A stretch of 30,637 nucleotides of DNA. It comes from JBAPRR01 sp049281195. GTDB lineage: Bacteria > Actinomycetota > Acidimicrobiia > Acidimicrobiales > CAVXTF01. The stretch is taken from NCBI GenBank assembly GCA_049281195.1, contig JBAPRR010000284.1:1-30637 (forward strand). The letters are read 5' to 3'. Below, in pieces: positions 15,399 through 24,351 of this stretch; position 1 is the first letter of the stretch; each line of letters starts with the position of its first letter. Below the pieces are notes generated by a model. It did no database searches and had not been told where the DNA came from. It worked only from the letters and a program-made list of their open reading frames with translations. Made by a program: the position numbers and the translations under genes.

Positions 15399-15725
15399 TT
15401 GGCACCACAGCAATCATGGAGCGATAAACGGGAACGGCAGTACGAGCACATCAAAGAAGGGCTCGAAGAACGTGGTGACTCAGAGGCGCTCTCCTCGGAG
15501 ATCGCCGCGCGCACGGTGAACAAGGAGCGCGCTCGAAGCGGTGAATCGAAGACAGCGAGCCGAACCTCGACCGAAGATATTTCGTCGGGACGGCGAGGTG
15601 GTCTTCACTCGCACTCAGGGCCTAAGGGACGAACACGCGATCAGCTCTACGAAGAGGCGAGACGCAAAGGGGTCAAGGGGCGGTCGAAGATGTCGAAAGC
15701 ACAGTTGGAGCACGCAGTCGACTGA
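15399..15725 (+). CDS. Small basic Rho_N-like/DUF7218-type protein ('plasmid stabilization'-like)
   Basis: 108 residues from TTG 15399, chosen because AAAGGAGG ends five bases upstream; the upstream open frame lacks such support. The sequence is highly charged: SDKRERQYEHIKEGL at the start, the conserved ARTVNKERARSGESKTAS block, SSGRRGGLHSHSGP, and a C-terminal QLYEEARRKGVKGRSKMSKAQLE segment that resembles the SAP/Rho N-terminal nucleic-acid-binding helix pair. Chromosomal relatives are widespread and often labelled plasmid stabilization protein or Rho termination factor, but their role is unproven. Nucleic-acid binding is the likely activity. Confidence 0.82.
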   Translation: MAPQQSWSDKRERQYEHIKEGLEERGDSEALSSEIAARTVNKERARSGESKTASRTSTEDISSGRRGGLHSHSGPKGRTRDQLYEEARRKGVKGRSKMSKAQLEHAVD

Positions 15726-15735
15726 CAGCTTTTGG

Positions 15736-16116
15736 CTAGCCCTGGTCCTGACAGAGGCAGAAAGGATGGCCGGCGGGATCGCGGTGGACAATGAACGTGC
15801 AGCCGAGCTCCTCAGTCGGACCCTTCAGGACGCTCGCCCCCAACTCGACCGCCCGCGCTGACGCCTGTGACAAATCAGGCACAGTCAAGTCGAGATGGAT
15901 CTGCTGCGGTGTCCCTTCGGGCCACTGCGGGGCCTGGTGATGTTGCACCAGCTGGAAGGCGAGCCGAGGCGATCCTTCCAGGTTGACGACGCAGAACCCC
16001 GGGTCTCCGGTCTCTGTGGTCCCGCCGAGCACAGCGGCGTAGAAGTTGGCGAGAGAAACGGGATCTGGGCAGTCGAACACTACCGACCTCAGGTTCGCGA
16101 ACCCCTGTGTGCTCAT
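15736..16116 (-). CDS. VOC (glyoxalase/bleomycin-resistance fold) protein, paralogue A
   Basis: 126 residues from ATG 16116. One VOC module pair: VVFDCPDPVSLANFYAAVLGG in the first beta-alpha unit, then GTPQQIHLDLTVPDL and the terminal DPAGHPFCLC. These resemble the uncharacterised actinobacterial VOC proteins that bind metal through a His and Glu, but the exact ligand pattern is not clear. It is a close relative of the protein at 18924-19286 (shared QQIHLD and DPAGHPFCLC blocks) and is divergent from the FtsX-like gene, which begins 49 bp away. Catalytic role and substrate unknown; antibiotic binding or dioxygenase/isomerase chemistry are family possibilities. Confidence 0.85.
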   Translation of the reverse strand: MSTQGFANLRSVVFDCPDPVSLANFYAAVLGGTTETGDPGFCVVNLEGSPRLAFQLVQHHQAPQWPEGTPQQIHLDLTVPDLSQASARAVELGASVLKGPTEELGCTFIVHRDPAGHPFCLCQDQG

Positions 16117-16165
16117 CCATCCACGGTAACGGTAAGAAGCCGTGTTGTGTAGGTAATTTGCTCTG

Positions 16166-18862
16166 ATGCTGAGCAGGTTGAGCTCCTCGCCTTGGCGCCG
16201 GGCTCCCCTGCTCGTCGCCCGCCAGCCTGTGGTTGCGCTGGCCATGACGATCACGGTCGCTCTCCTCGGGCTCACAATCGGCAGCTTTTCCGTCTACCTG
16301 GCTTCTGCAGGTTCAGCATCTATGTCGATGCAGGAGGCCCAATACTGCCCGTCAGGTTTGGACTCCTCGGTCACTGGGAGCGGCCCTTTGGCCGGAGTCG
16401 GCACGGCGACCCAATCCCTTCTCAATAAGTCGAATGCGGATCTCGTAGCGGCTGGTGCGAGCGCAGGCGATTTGCAGGCTCCGATCGTCACCCTCAGTGC
16501 GGAAAACGTCGCAATCAGGTCTACGGCCGATCCGCGAGGAAGGTTCAACCTGTTCCAATTCCTTACGCGAACGGACGGTCTCAGCAACATCGTGGTCCTT
16601 TCGGATGCTGGAGGACCCGGCATATGGCTCTCGAACGACCTTGCGAGCAGCATGGGCGTCCGGGCGGGGGGCTTTGTGACGATGGCCTCTGAACAGGCTG
16701 GTTCGACGGCCCCGTCCTCCGGCGCGATGCCCCGGGTTCGGGTCGCCGGAATCTACGAGAGTCTGGTCGGGACCTCACTGCCGCGCTTTTGGTGCACTCA
16801 GACCTCGATCTTCGGAACTCCCGACTCGGCCCTGCCGCCCCCACCGGTCGTGCTGACGTCGGCGGCGGTTTTCACGTCGGTGTTGCGCTCCCTTCACATC
16901 CCGTACGTCTCCAGCTACCAGTGGGAGCGGATGCTTTCCCCCGGCCTTACCGTGCCGACCTCGGCGAACGTGTTGGCGGGGATGCAAAAACTCACCCGTT
17001 CGATCGGCATCCTGTCCAATCGGCATCAAGTGACTTCGAACCCGCTGGGAGGCGGTATCGAGGGCTTCTCCTACGTCGACACTGAGCTCGTGTTCGTCGT
17101 CCAGCACGCGGAAGCGATCCAGCGCGCGCTCAAGAGCGGAATACTGCCCGTGGCCCTTGCCGGCTTGGCGGTGACCCTTCTGCTAGTCGCCGCGGCGGGG
17201 AGTTACTGGGTCGATAGAAGGCGTCTCGAGGTGATGCTCCTATCCGCAAAAGGAGCAAGTCCGGGTGCCATAGGCGCCAAAGCGGCGCTCGAGAATTCGA
17301 TACCTGCGTTTATGGGGGCGGTGATCGGATGGGCGATGGCGTATGGACTGGTGACCGGTATCGGTCCGAGCTCCGCTATTCCGCCCGGATCGACGGTCGA
17401 GGCCCTGTGGACCGCGCTGATAGGCGCGTTCATCGCCTTGTTGCTCGTTTGGATCATTGCCTCATTCCGGACTCGCGGCGCAACGGCTCCACCGCGGATC
17501 ACGTCGCGTCAGCTGGGCCGCATTCCGTTCGAGCTCATCCCTCTCGGAATCTCGATCTGGGCCTGGAGCACGCTAGGCCAGCAGTCCTTGCAGGCGAGTG
17601 GGGCCAGTGCGCCCGGAGTCGGTGCAGCGTACTTGGTCTTCCCCATCCTCTTCGTTCTCAGCATCGCGGTGCTGAGCGCCCGCATCGCTGCGATGGTGAT
17701 CTCAGCTGGTTGGTTCCGCAAAGCAACCTCAAACCTCGCCGATCCCCTGTGGCTGGCTTCGAGAAGGCTCTCCGGTTCTCCGCGGATCGCCGCTCTTTGC
17801 CTCGCCTCCGTCGCCGCCGCGACAGGGGTGCTCATCTACGGATCGGCACTTACGACCTCGCAGAATCTGACTCTCGATGCCAAAGCGGCCGTCTTCGTAG
17901 GTTCGGCGACATCCGTGCAGCTGTATCCGCCCGCGCCGATCCCTGCGTCCTTGGCGTCCACATCGACCGAGGTACTGAGCTCGCCGAATGGGACGCTTGG
18001 TGGTCAGACCGTCGATGTCATCGGTGTTGATCCCAACACATTCGCCCGAGGCGCATTCTGGAACCCGTCCTTTTCGAACCAGTCACTTCAATCTCTTCTC
18101 AAGCAGCTTTCGCCAGAGGGACCCGGTGATCCGCTGAGGGTGATAATCGCCGGCGGTCAGGGCCTGGGAGGGGCACTCCGCCTGCAGGTCTACGGGCAAT
18201 TCAGTGCTGCGCTTCCTGTCAGCGTCGTGTCGTACGCGTCTGAGTTCCCCGGCGAAGATTCGCAAGATCCGCTGGTCATAACCTCAGATGCAGGTCTCAG
18301 TCGGTTCCACGTGGCGACCACGGAGATCATCTGGTCGCGTTCTCCGGATCAGGTGGTGCTCTCGGACCTGCAAAAGGCCCGCGACGTCCCCGCCATTCTC
18401 GTTTCCACGGAGAACGTTCTCAATGAGACGACGTTCGAAGCGATCACTTGGACGTTCGCATACCTGCAGGCACTCGGGATCCTGAGTGGCGCCGTCATCG
18501 TCGGCGGCTTGTTGCTTTTCGTGTCTACGCGCGCCCGGGCGCGTGCTCTCGCCTATGTCCTGTCGCGCCGGATGGGCCTTAGAAGAATCACGCACTGGAC
18601 ATCTCTGATCATCGAGATCGGGGTGATGATCGCGCCAGGGGCAGTTATCGGCGGGTTCGTCGGCTGGGCAGCGGTGGTGCTCGCTGAACCGCACCTGAAT
18701 CCGCTCCCCCTGCTCGATCCGCCGCCGCTACTGCAGGTTCCGGTCGCCGTGATCATCGGTGCTTCCGCCGCCGCTCTGGGGGTATGGGCCCTGGTGTCGA
18801 GCTGGGCTCAGCATGTCGCAGACAGGAGCCGCGCAGCCGAGCTGTTGAGAGCAGAAGGTTGA
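16166..18862 (+). CDS. FtsX-like permease protein, large, without adjacent ATPase
   Basis: 898 residues. A first membrane helix (about 25-45) is followed by a large extracytoplasmic region, a three-helix group around 325-440, further helices near 460-510 and 540-560, a second periplasmic-like region, then three C-terminal helices (about 770-880). This MacB/FtsX duplicated topology belongs to permeases of type VII ABC systems that do mechanical work across the membrane. The SxxxxxRRLEVMLLSAKGASPGAIG segment after the first helix group is the cytoplasmic coupling region typical of the family. No LolD/MacB-type ATPase is next to it; the only ATPase in the window (27.1 kb) has a different permease. 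ATG 16166 has a weak SD (TAGGTAAT). Function unknown. Confidence 0.82.
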   Translation: MLSRLSSSPWRRAPLLVARQPVVALAMTITVALLGLTIGSFSVYLASAGSASMSMQEAQYCPSGLDSSVTGSGPLAGVGTATQSLLNKSNADLVAAGASAGDLQAPIVTLSAENVAIRSTADPRGRFNLFQFLTRTDGLSNIVVLSDAGGPGIWLSNDLASSMGVRAGGFVTMASEQAGSTAPSSGAMPRVRVAGIYESLVGTSLPRFWCTQTSIFGTPDSALPPPPVVLTSAAVFTSVLRSLHIPYVSSYQWERMLSPGLTVPTSANVLAGMQKLTRSIGILSNRHQVTSNPLGGGIEGFSYVDTELVFVVQHAEAIQRALKSGILPVALAGLAVTLLLVAAAGSYWVDRRRLEVMLLSAKGASPGAIGAKAALENSIPAFMGAVIGWAMAYGLVTGIGPSSAIPPGSTVEALWTALIGAFIALLLVWIIASFRTRGATAPPRITSRQLGRIPFELIPLGISIWAWSTLGQQSLQASGASAPGVGAAYLVFPILFVLSIAVLSARIAAMVISAGWFRKATSNLADPLWLASRRLSGSPRIAALCLASVAAATGVLIYGSALTTSQNLTLDAKAAVFVGSATSVQLYPPAPIPASLASTSTEVLSSPNGTLGGQTVDVIGVDPNTFARGAFWNPSFSNQSLQSLLKQLSPEGPGDPLRVIIAGGQGLGGALRLQVYGQFSAALPVSVVSYASEFPGEDSQDPLVITSDAGLSRFHVATTEIIWSRSPDQVVLSDLQKARDVPAILVSTENVLNETTFEAITWTFAYLQALGILSGAVIVGGLLLFVSTRARARALAYVLSRRMGLRRITHWTSLIIEIGVMIAPGAVIGGFVGWAAVVLAEPHLNPLPLLDPPPLLQVPVAVIIGASAAALGVWALVSSWAQHVADRSRAAELLRAEG

Positions 18863-18923
18863 TTCGACCGAGGATCCGAATCCGCAGGAGCAGGTCGCTA
18901 CACGAGCGTGGAGGCATGACCTT

Positions 18924-19286
18924 ATGAACATCTCCAAACAGATCGTCGTCTTTGATGCCGCAGATCTCGGAGCATCGAGCAAGTTCTGGGCGGATCTTCT
19001 TGGCGGGACGGTCGAAGCCGAGGACGATTGGCACACTGTCTATGTCGATGGACGGCCGCGCTTGGCCATCCAGTTGGCTCCGCAGCACGTGCAACCCGAC
19101 TGGCCCAATGGATCGCCACAGCAGATCCATCTCGACTTTTACGTGGACGACGTCAAGGCTGCGCACGAAGAAGCGGTCTCCAAGGGAGCCCGACTTCTGC
19201 AGGCAGCTGAGGACATCGATGCGGCCAGCGGATTCCAGGTCTATGCAGATCCGGCCGGACACCCATTCTGTCTCTGCTGGGGATGA
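18924..19286 (+). CDS. VOC (glyoxalase-fold) protein, paralogue B
   Basis: 120 residues, ATG with GGAGG nine bases upstream. It has the same architecture as the 15736-16116 protein: IVVFDAADLGASSKFWADLLGGTV, SPQQIHLDFYVDDV, and DPAGHPFCLCWG. Both carry the same central and terminal blocks, so they are paralogues, here in opposite orientation on either side of the FtsX-like gene. Substrate unknown. It converges with the beta-propeller lipoprotein gene, 11 bp apart. Confidence 0.86.
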   Translation: MNISKQIVVFDAADLGASSKFWADLLGGTVEAEDDWHTVYVDGRPRLAIQLAPQHVQPDWPNGSPQQIHLDFYVDDVKAAHEEAVSKGARLLQAAEDIDAASGFQVYADPAGHPFCLCWG

Positions 19287-19297
19287 GGTTCGGGGAG

Positions 19298-20569
19298 TCA
19301 GAGCGAGTTCGTGAGTATCTCCTCTAGTTGCCCGGACGCGTAGTTGGACACGATCAACTCCTGCCCGTTCGGGCTGACCGTCATGTCTCGAGCGAATGCC
19401 CCGGCGACTATGTAACCGGCGAGCTCCAAAGATCCCGTCGGGGCGATATCTACCAGGGCAAGATTCGAAGACATGCCCTCGCTGAAACGGTTCGAATCTG
19501 CGACGACGAGCGTCTTCCCGCGGTCGACAACGGCCAGGTCGACCGGTGCCTCCCCCACTCGGACCTGTCCGGTCAGTGCACTTGTGGGATCCCCTGAGAG
19601 AGCTTGTTCGGAGAACTCGAGCAGCTCGTCGCTTGCCCTCGCCGTTACGTATACAGCTGAGGCCGTTGCGACGACCCGCACCGGATTGCAGCCGGCCCAC
19701 ACCGTGGAGATGATCGACTTGGAGGGATCCCGTTCTGCTTCGACCAGATTAATTGTCGTAAGCGTTCCTTCGCTCCCGGTTTGAGTCACTGATTCGCTGG
19801 TGGCATAGAGGTAGCGACGGTCGGGCGAGATTGCGAGGCCTACAGGCAAATCGCCTACCGGGATGTAGCCAACCAGATCGGAAGCGCTGAATCCGTGTCG
19901 GAGGGCATCTTCGAGATTGAATACTGCGATCTCACTGCTGCCCTCCATTGATACGAAGACGAAATCGTTGTCGGGTGAGACGACCGTCTCGATAGCTCCA
20001 GAGCCGGCACTAGTGAATGAACCGAGCAACCACGATGCGGTCGGCGCGGTGGTGTCCGCGATCCTGCTCATCGAGAAGACGTCGGCTCCTTTCCCGTCTG
20101 CGGCGACCAAATATCGGCCGTTCGGGCTGACCGTGAGTCCGAGGGGACTCCCGTCTTGAAGAATCGCCAGCCGATCGGAAAGCAAACCGGCATCTGTGAC
20201 TTCATATTCGTAGATGGCTCCGTCGGCGTGCCCGGGGCCGTTCTGCGGTTGGGTCGAGGGATTGACCAGCGCGGCCATGAAAGCTCTTGTTCCGTCGGGT
20301 GAGAAGGCGACACCGAACGGGCTGAGCAAGCCCGACACGAAGTGGGTTTGGACCTGTCCTAGCGCAGGCGCTTGTCCCGTCTGCGTCGAACATCCGATCT
20401 GATTACCAAGGGGCACAGTCGGAACCGATCCTGGCCGCCTGACAGTCGAACTCGTGGAGGTCGAGGTAGCTGCACTCCGGTGGGTTGTCGACGTGGCCGA
20501 ATCTGCCCCGCACGCCGCCGCGAGGAACGCGACGGCTATGACGACGATGGCTGATCGCCGGGTGCTCAC
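19298..20569 (-). CDS. Secreted beta-propeller lipoprotein (YVTN/lactonase-like repeats)
   Basis: 423 residues. The N-terminus is MSTRRSAIVV with lipobox LAAAC (Cys20), then a short Ser/Thr linker and about seven propeller-blade segments with recurring (V/I)SP(N/D)xxxxxV/Y...A patterns such as FSPDGTRAFMA, VSPNGRYLVAADG, VSPDNDFVFVSMEG, ISPDRRYLYATSE and VSPNGQELIVSNY. These match YVTN-type or 6-phosphogluconolactonase-like seven-bladed propellers. Anchoring at the outer face of the membrane is predicted. Ligand unknown. The GTG start has no clear SD. Confidence 0.85.
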   Translation of the reverse strand: MSTRRSAIVVIAVAFLAAACGADSATSTTHRSAATSTSTSSTVRRPGSVPTVPLGNQIGCSTQTGQAPALGQVQTHFVSGLLSPFGVAFSPDGTRAFMAALVNPSTQPQNGPGHADGAIYEYEVTDAGLLSDRLAILQDGSPLGLTVSPNGRYLVAADGKGADVFSMSRIADTTAPTASWLLGSFTSAGSGAIETVVSPDNDFVFVSMEGSSEIAVFNLEDALRHGFSASDLVGYIPVGDLPVGLAISPDRRYLYATSESVTQTGSEGTLTTINLVEAERDPSKSIISTVWAGCNPVRVVATASAVYVTARASDELLEFSEQALSGDPTSALTGQVRVGEAPVDLAVVDRGKTLVVADSNRFSEGMSSNLALVDIAPTGSLELAGYIVAGAFARDMTVSPNGQELIVSNYASGQLEEILTNSL

Positions 20570-20610
20570 GACGGAGAGTCAACCATCGACCGTCGGAAGA
20601 TGTGGCGTGG

Positions 20611-21000
20611 TCAGATGGTGATGGTCCCGTCTTCGGCAAGCGCCCAACCTGGATTGTGGGCGACTTCCCACACGTAGCCGTCGGGATCGGAGAAGGCGCC
20701 TGTCGTGCCGCCCCAGTCCGCCCGACCGGATGATCTCACCATCTGGCCCCCGGCTCGTTCAGCCAACCTGAGCACCTCGTCTACTTGCTCGGGAGATCGG
20801 ACGTTGTATGCCAATTCGATTCCGGGGGCACCCTTTCCACCGAGAGCGGTCCAAAGGCCGAAGACCATTCCGCCCGCCTGGAAGAAGCAGACCTCGTCAT
20901 CGGGTTGGTGTGCCCCACTCCAACCCATGGACTCGTAGAAGGTGCGCGCACGGTTGAGGTCGGTCACGCCGAGTGTCGCAAGACTGATCCGCTGCTCCAC
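20611..21000 (-). CDS. VOC family protein (glyoxalase-like), third copy in window
   Basis: 129 residues of the common actinobacterial VOC group that opens MEQRISLATLGVTDLNRARTFYESMGW and ends GYVWEVAHNPGW...DG. A single domain with the DPDGYVWE motif near the C-terminus, which usually carries a metal-ligand Glu. It is more distant from the two other VOC proteins than they are from each other, with no shared QQIHLD block. GTG 21000 is the start; an SD is not obvious. Substrate unknown. Confidence 0.87.
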   Translation of the reverse strand: MEQRISLATLGVTDLNRARTFYESMGWSGAHQPDDEVCFFQAGGMVFGLWTALGGKGAPGIELAYNVRSPEQVDEVLRLAERAGGQMVRSSGRADWGGTTGAFSDPDGYVWEVAHNPGWALAEDGTITI

Positions 21001-21412
21001 CCCCCGAGCTTTTCACCGCTCCATGTGGGTTGCCCAGGAGATCGCAACATGACTAACAAACGTGAAAACACCCGTCTGACAGGAAAATATGCAGGCGTTA
21101 CTGCCTGGACATTTCAGATGCCGGAAGTATCAGGGCGGTCCGGTCTGTGGCGGCAAATGGGAGTCGTGGGGCTAGTGCGGCGACAATCATTAGCTGTTAC
21201 ACTTATCTCGGGATCTGGGGGGGGTTCTTGCCGTGCGGCGGAGCACGAGATTCTTGGGGCTTGGGGGAGCTGGCGTTGTCGTTAAATTCGTTCACTCGGT
21301 CCGGTTGGCGACTGACCGTTGGTGCATTCCCCGTTGATCCAGGTTCCGGTGGAGGTGTTGTCCTGTCCATGTACAGGCCGACTTCGATCAACGCGTGAAA
21401 GGGAGTGGACAC
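21001..21412 (+). promoter_or_regulatory. Long intergenic leader of the NHL-repeat gene, G-rich with small folds
   Basis: 412 bases with no convincing gene. A possible -10 TACACT lies at 21198-21203, which would give a 5' leader of about 200 nt. The leader holds four G-runs (21210-21212, 21217-21224, 21256-21259, 21263-21267), with a CGTGC/GCACG hairpin (21232-21236 with 21243-21247) in the long loop, so a G-quadruplex-type fold is conceivable. Upstream, a CAGGC...GCCTG dyad surrounds GTTACT near 21092-21107. No known riboswitch consensus was recognised. Confidence 0.4.
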
Positions 21413-22573
21413 TTGAAAGTACGTTCAGACCATCCGGCCAGGCGGGGTCGCGCCCTGTTTACAGCGGCTGCCGTCGTTGCCATATCGACGGCCCCGTTTA
21501 TCGGGGCAATCGCCGGCGCACAGGCAGCAGGTGCGAGCACACCACAGAGCTATTCGTCGCAGACGACGATCGGGACCGGTTTGAACCACCCCGACGGCGT
21601 CGCGGTCGACTCCTCCGGCAACGTTTACATTGCAGACACTCGTAACAACCGGGTGATCGAGGTTCCCGCAAATGGCGGGCCCCAGGTCACCATCGGTTCC
21701 GGCTTCAACTATCCGCAAGGCGTCGCCATCAGCGCGCAGGGCAACTTGTACGTCGCCGACTCGGGCAACAACCGGGTGGTCGAGGTGAACCTGCACAACG
21801 GTCAGCAGACGGTTCTCGCAACCGGGCTCACCAACCCGACTTCGGTCGCAGTGGACCCGTTCGGCAACGTCTACATCGCAAACACGAACTCGGGCCAGGT
21901 GCTCGAGCTACCTGCGAGCGGTGGTTCCAAGGTCGTCGTGGCCTCCTCTTTGGTGGTTCCGTTCGGTGTTGGAGTTGACTGGAGAGGCGATCTGTTCATC
22001 GCCGACAGCGGTAACAACACCGTCTTGGAGCAACCTGTCGGCGGCGGACCTCAGGTCTCCCTCGGCACCGGGCTCAGCTTCCCGACCGGCGTAGCTGTCG
22101 ACCTCGCGGGCGACATTTTCATCGCTGACTACGGCGCAAACCAAGTGATCGAGCTGCCCGCTGGTGGCGGAGCTCAGACCTCGATCGGCAGCGGGTTCGC
22201 GGCACCCCAGGGTGTTGCGGTCAGCGCCCAGGGTACGGTCTTCGTCGCAGACCAGAACAACAGCAGGGTCGTGGAGCTCGCAGGGCCGACCACCATCTAC
22301 GGGTTGCCCGTCAGTGGCTTCACCGGGTGGATCTACTCGGCTATCGACGTCTCTTCGGTCGACTACCTGCCGATCAGTGGCCAGGCGGTCACGTTCTCTA
22401 CCGTGAACCCTGCAACGGGGAACTCGCAGACACTCTGCACGGCAACGACCAACTTCCTCGGAATCGCCTACTGCTTCGGGTCACCGCTTCCGAGCGGCGC
22501 CAAGTCGTACACGGTGACTTCGACAGGCAACGCCACGTACCAGTCGGCAACAGGCACAGGCAGCTACTTCTAA
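21413..22573 (+). CDS. Secreted NHL-repeat beta-propeller protein
   Basis: 386 residues from TTG 21413, chosen for GGGAG seven bases upstream; a GTG at 21395 is an alternative but includes the SD. A signal peptide (ARRGRALFTAAAVVAISTAPFIGAIAGAQA) precedes about six NHL-type repeats (residues about 51-290), each with (P)xGVAVDxxGNVYIADxxNNRVIEV-like sequence. The remaining part (about 292-386) is a separate beta-rich domain. Extracellular NHL propellers bind proteins, sugars or lipids, or act as lyases; no active-site signature is visible, so binding is more likely. It shares a bidirectional-looking terminator with the convergent S53 protease. Confidence 0.86.
   Translation: MKVRSDHPARRGRALFTAAAVVAISTAPFIGAIAGAQAAGASTPQSYSSQTTIGTGLNHPDGVAVDSSGNVYIADTRNNRVIEVPANGGPQVTIGSGFNYPQGVAISAQGNLYVADSGNNRVVEVNLHNGQQTVLATGLTNPTSVAVDPFGNVYIANTNSGQVLELPASGGSKVVVASSLVVPFGVGVDWRGDLFIADSGNNTVLEQPVGGGPQVSLGTGLSFPTGVAVDLAGDIFIADYGANQVIELPAGGGAQTSIGSGFAAPQGVAVSAQGTVFVADQNNSRVVELAGPTTIYGLPVSGFTGWIYSAIDVSSVDYLPISGQAVTFSTVNPATGNSQTLCTATTNFLGIAYCFGSPLPSGAKSYTVTSTGNATYQSATGTGSYF
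21563..22282 (+). repeat. Tandem NHL repeats, about six units of roughly 40 codons
   Basis: Six in-frame degenerate repeats inside the secreted propeller, each ending near a VxEVPANGG-like or VIELPAGGG-like turn and starting with PxGVAVD. DNA-level identity between repeats is modest, so this is protein-level repetition. Confidence 0.85.
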
Positions 22574-22584
22574 TCGTCTGAGCG

Positions 22585-22624
22585 GGCGGGGTGGTTGGCT
22601 GCTTCGGTGGCCGGCCACCCCGCC
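22585..22624. terminator. 15-bp shared terminator hairpin between convergent genes
   Basis: GGCGGGGTGGTTGGC (22585-22599) pairs with GCCGGCCACCCCGCC (22610-22624), 15 bp with two G-U pairs, around a 10-nt loop, then TTGTCG. It sits between the stop of the NHL-repeat gene and the stop of the S53 protease gene and can serve both strands. Confidence 0.75.
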
Positions 22625-22680
22625 TTGTCGCGTCAGGACTCATTCGTTACGGACCCGCTCGTCATGATGCCCCGGACCTT

Positions 22681-24351
22681 TCAGTTGTAGGTGAACTTGG
22701 CCGTCGTGGTACCCCGTCCGGCACCGGCGAAGTAACTCTCGATAGTCATCACGCTTACGGGCACGCTTCTACCCACTATGCCCGGAGGAGAGGTCGCGTC
22801 CAGCGTCCTCGTCGACGTGCAATTGATGCTCTTGGCTGAGACAGCCGGTGCTAGCGGCGTGACCCTTTTGTTGCCGAAGAACACGTAGAGAGGGCAAGCC
22901 AGATTGTCGCCACCGATCGTCACCTTTGTCCCGCCGGCCGCGGTCCCTTCGCCCGGGCTTACCGCGGTGACAGTCGGATTGCCCGGGGGGAATAGGTACA
23001 GCCGGTCGGCCGACGAATGAACACTGCACGCCGTGACGGTGCACAACTGAACGTCGACAAGTGCGGGGTTCTGCTCGACGGTCTCGGTGTTCACGACGCC
23101 GTCGCTTTTGATCGTGAAGGAGTATTGAGTGCCGGATGAGCCGGCCTTCGTATTGTTGAACTCGATGGGCGCTACGAGCTGCCCGGCAAAACCGGAGCCA
23201 GAGATTTGTATCGGAGTGTTTCCCGTATTTGGTGCACCGTCTGTCCCATCGAGGCTTTTCTCATCAACCGTGTTTACGACGCCGGTGACACTGGGGACAC
23301 CGGCGTAGGTGACTGCAACGGACGAGGAATTACCCCCCAGAGTGCTCACATTCAAGGAGACACTCGTGGGATCGACGGTCAGAGGCTCCGCTGGAGCAAC
23401 GAGCTGAATCTCCGTGCCGCTCAGAAAACTGTAAGTGGTGACCTGCGATTTCCATTTGGTCGCAGAGCCGAAGTCGACCCAGTCAATGCCGAGCGGGTCG
23501 AATCCAGTTCCTTTCACTGTCACCAGAGTGACCCCTTTTTCGCTCGCCAGGCTGGCCGGCCCCCTCGACGTCGAGACCGAGGTAACCCGAGGAGGTGGAA
23601 GATAGTCGTACTCACTCGGGGCGGGTTCAATCTCGCAGTCGCATCCCGGCGGTGTCACCACTACGCCCAGGTTGTCGATCGAAATCGTTCCCTCGTAGGG
23701 CGGGAGAATGTGGCTGGCTGCGCTGTCTCCATCACTATTCGCCACGCTCACCTGAACCTGACAGACGTCGTTTGTGGCGTTCTCTCCAACGTAGACACCG
23801 GTATTCGGAAGGGGTGAGCACTCTGTTTGTGTAGGGGAATAAGCAGGCGGAGTGACGGATAGCTCGTAGGGATTTTCGACCGTGAAGTCGGTAGCCGCCA
23901 CCCCACCGAAGGTCACTGTCGTCGCTTTGCTGAACCCAGAACCGAGAATCGTGACCTTCGCGGGAGCCGACTCGGAGCCACCGTATGGGACCACCCCGGT
24001 CACGTTCGGGACTGTGCTGCTTCCACGAGTGTCGACGTATTGAAAGATGGACTTCGGTCCGGGCGCGCTCGATTGGTCGTCAGTCAGGGTTACGAAGACG
24101 TCAGCCGGCCCAGCGCCGTCCTGTGGCCCCGGAGCGCTTGGCGGCTGGGTGTCTCGAGCCGGTGGCGTCACGGCTGAAATGGAAGTCGCACTGTGTACTG
24201 TGAAGTCTGCGGATGTTAGCTGAGCAGACCCGATTTCGATCGTTGCCACATTCGACTTCCCGTCCGACTCGAAGCCCGTGCCGGATATCGCGATGCGGGT
24301 CCCTCCGGCGACCGGTCCCGTTGCGGGGCTGATACCCGTCACGACTGGCTT
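22681..24351 (-). repeat. Five IPT/TIG-like beta-sandwich repeats at the C-terminus of the S53 protease
   Basis: Each repeat follows the pattern PxVTGVxPxxGxxxGGTxVTIxGxGF. They start near VVTGISPATGPVAGG, VTGVVPYGGSESAP, VTSVSTSRGPASLAS, VTGVVNTVDEKS and VTAVSPGEGTAAGG. They are diverged at DNA level. Confidence 0.8.

Noticed and set aside
21147..21398. Small plus-strand ORF (83 residues) ending at the NHL gene start
   Set aside because: No SD, no motif, and composition set by the G-rich leader. Translated product not supported.
21001..21412. c-di-AMP (ydaO) or c-di-GMP riboswitch in the NHL leader
   Set aside because: I could not match the conserved core of either family; the G-rich segment alone is not enough.
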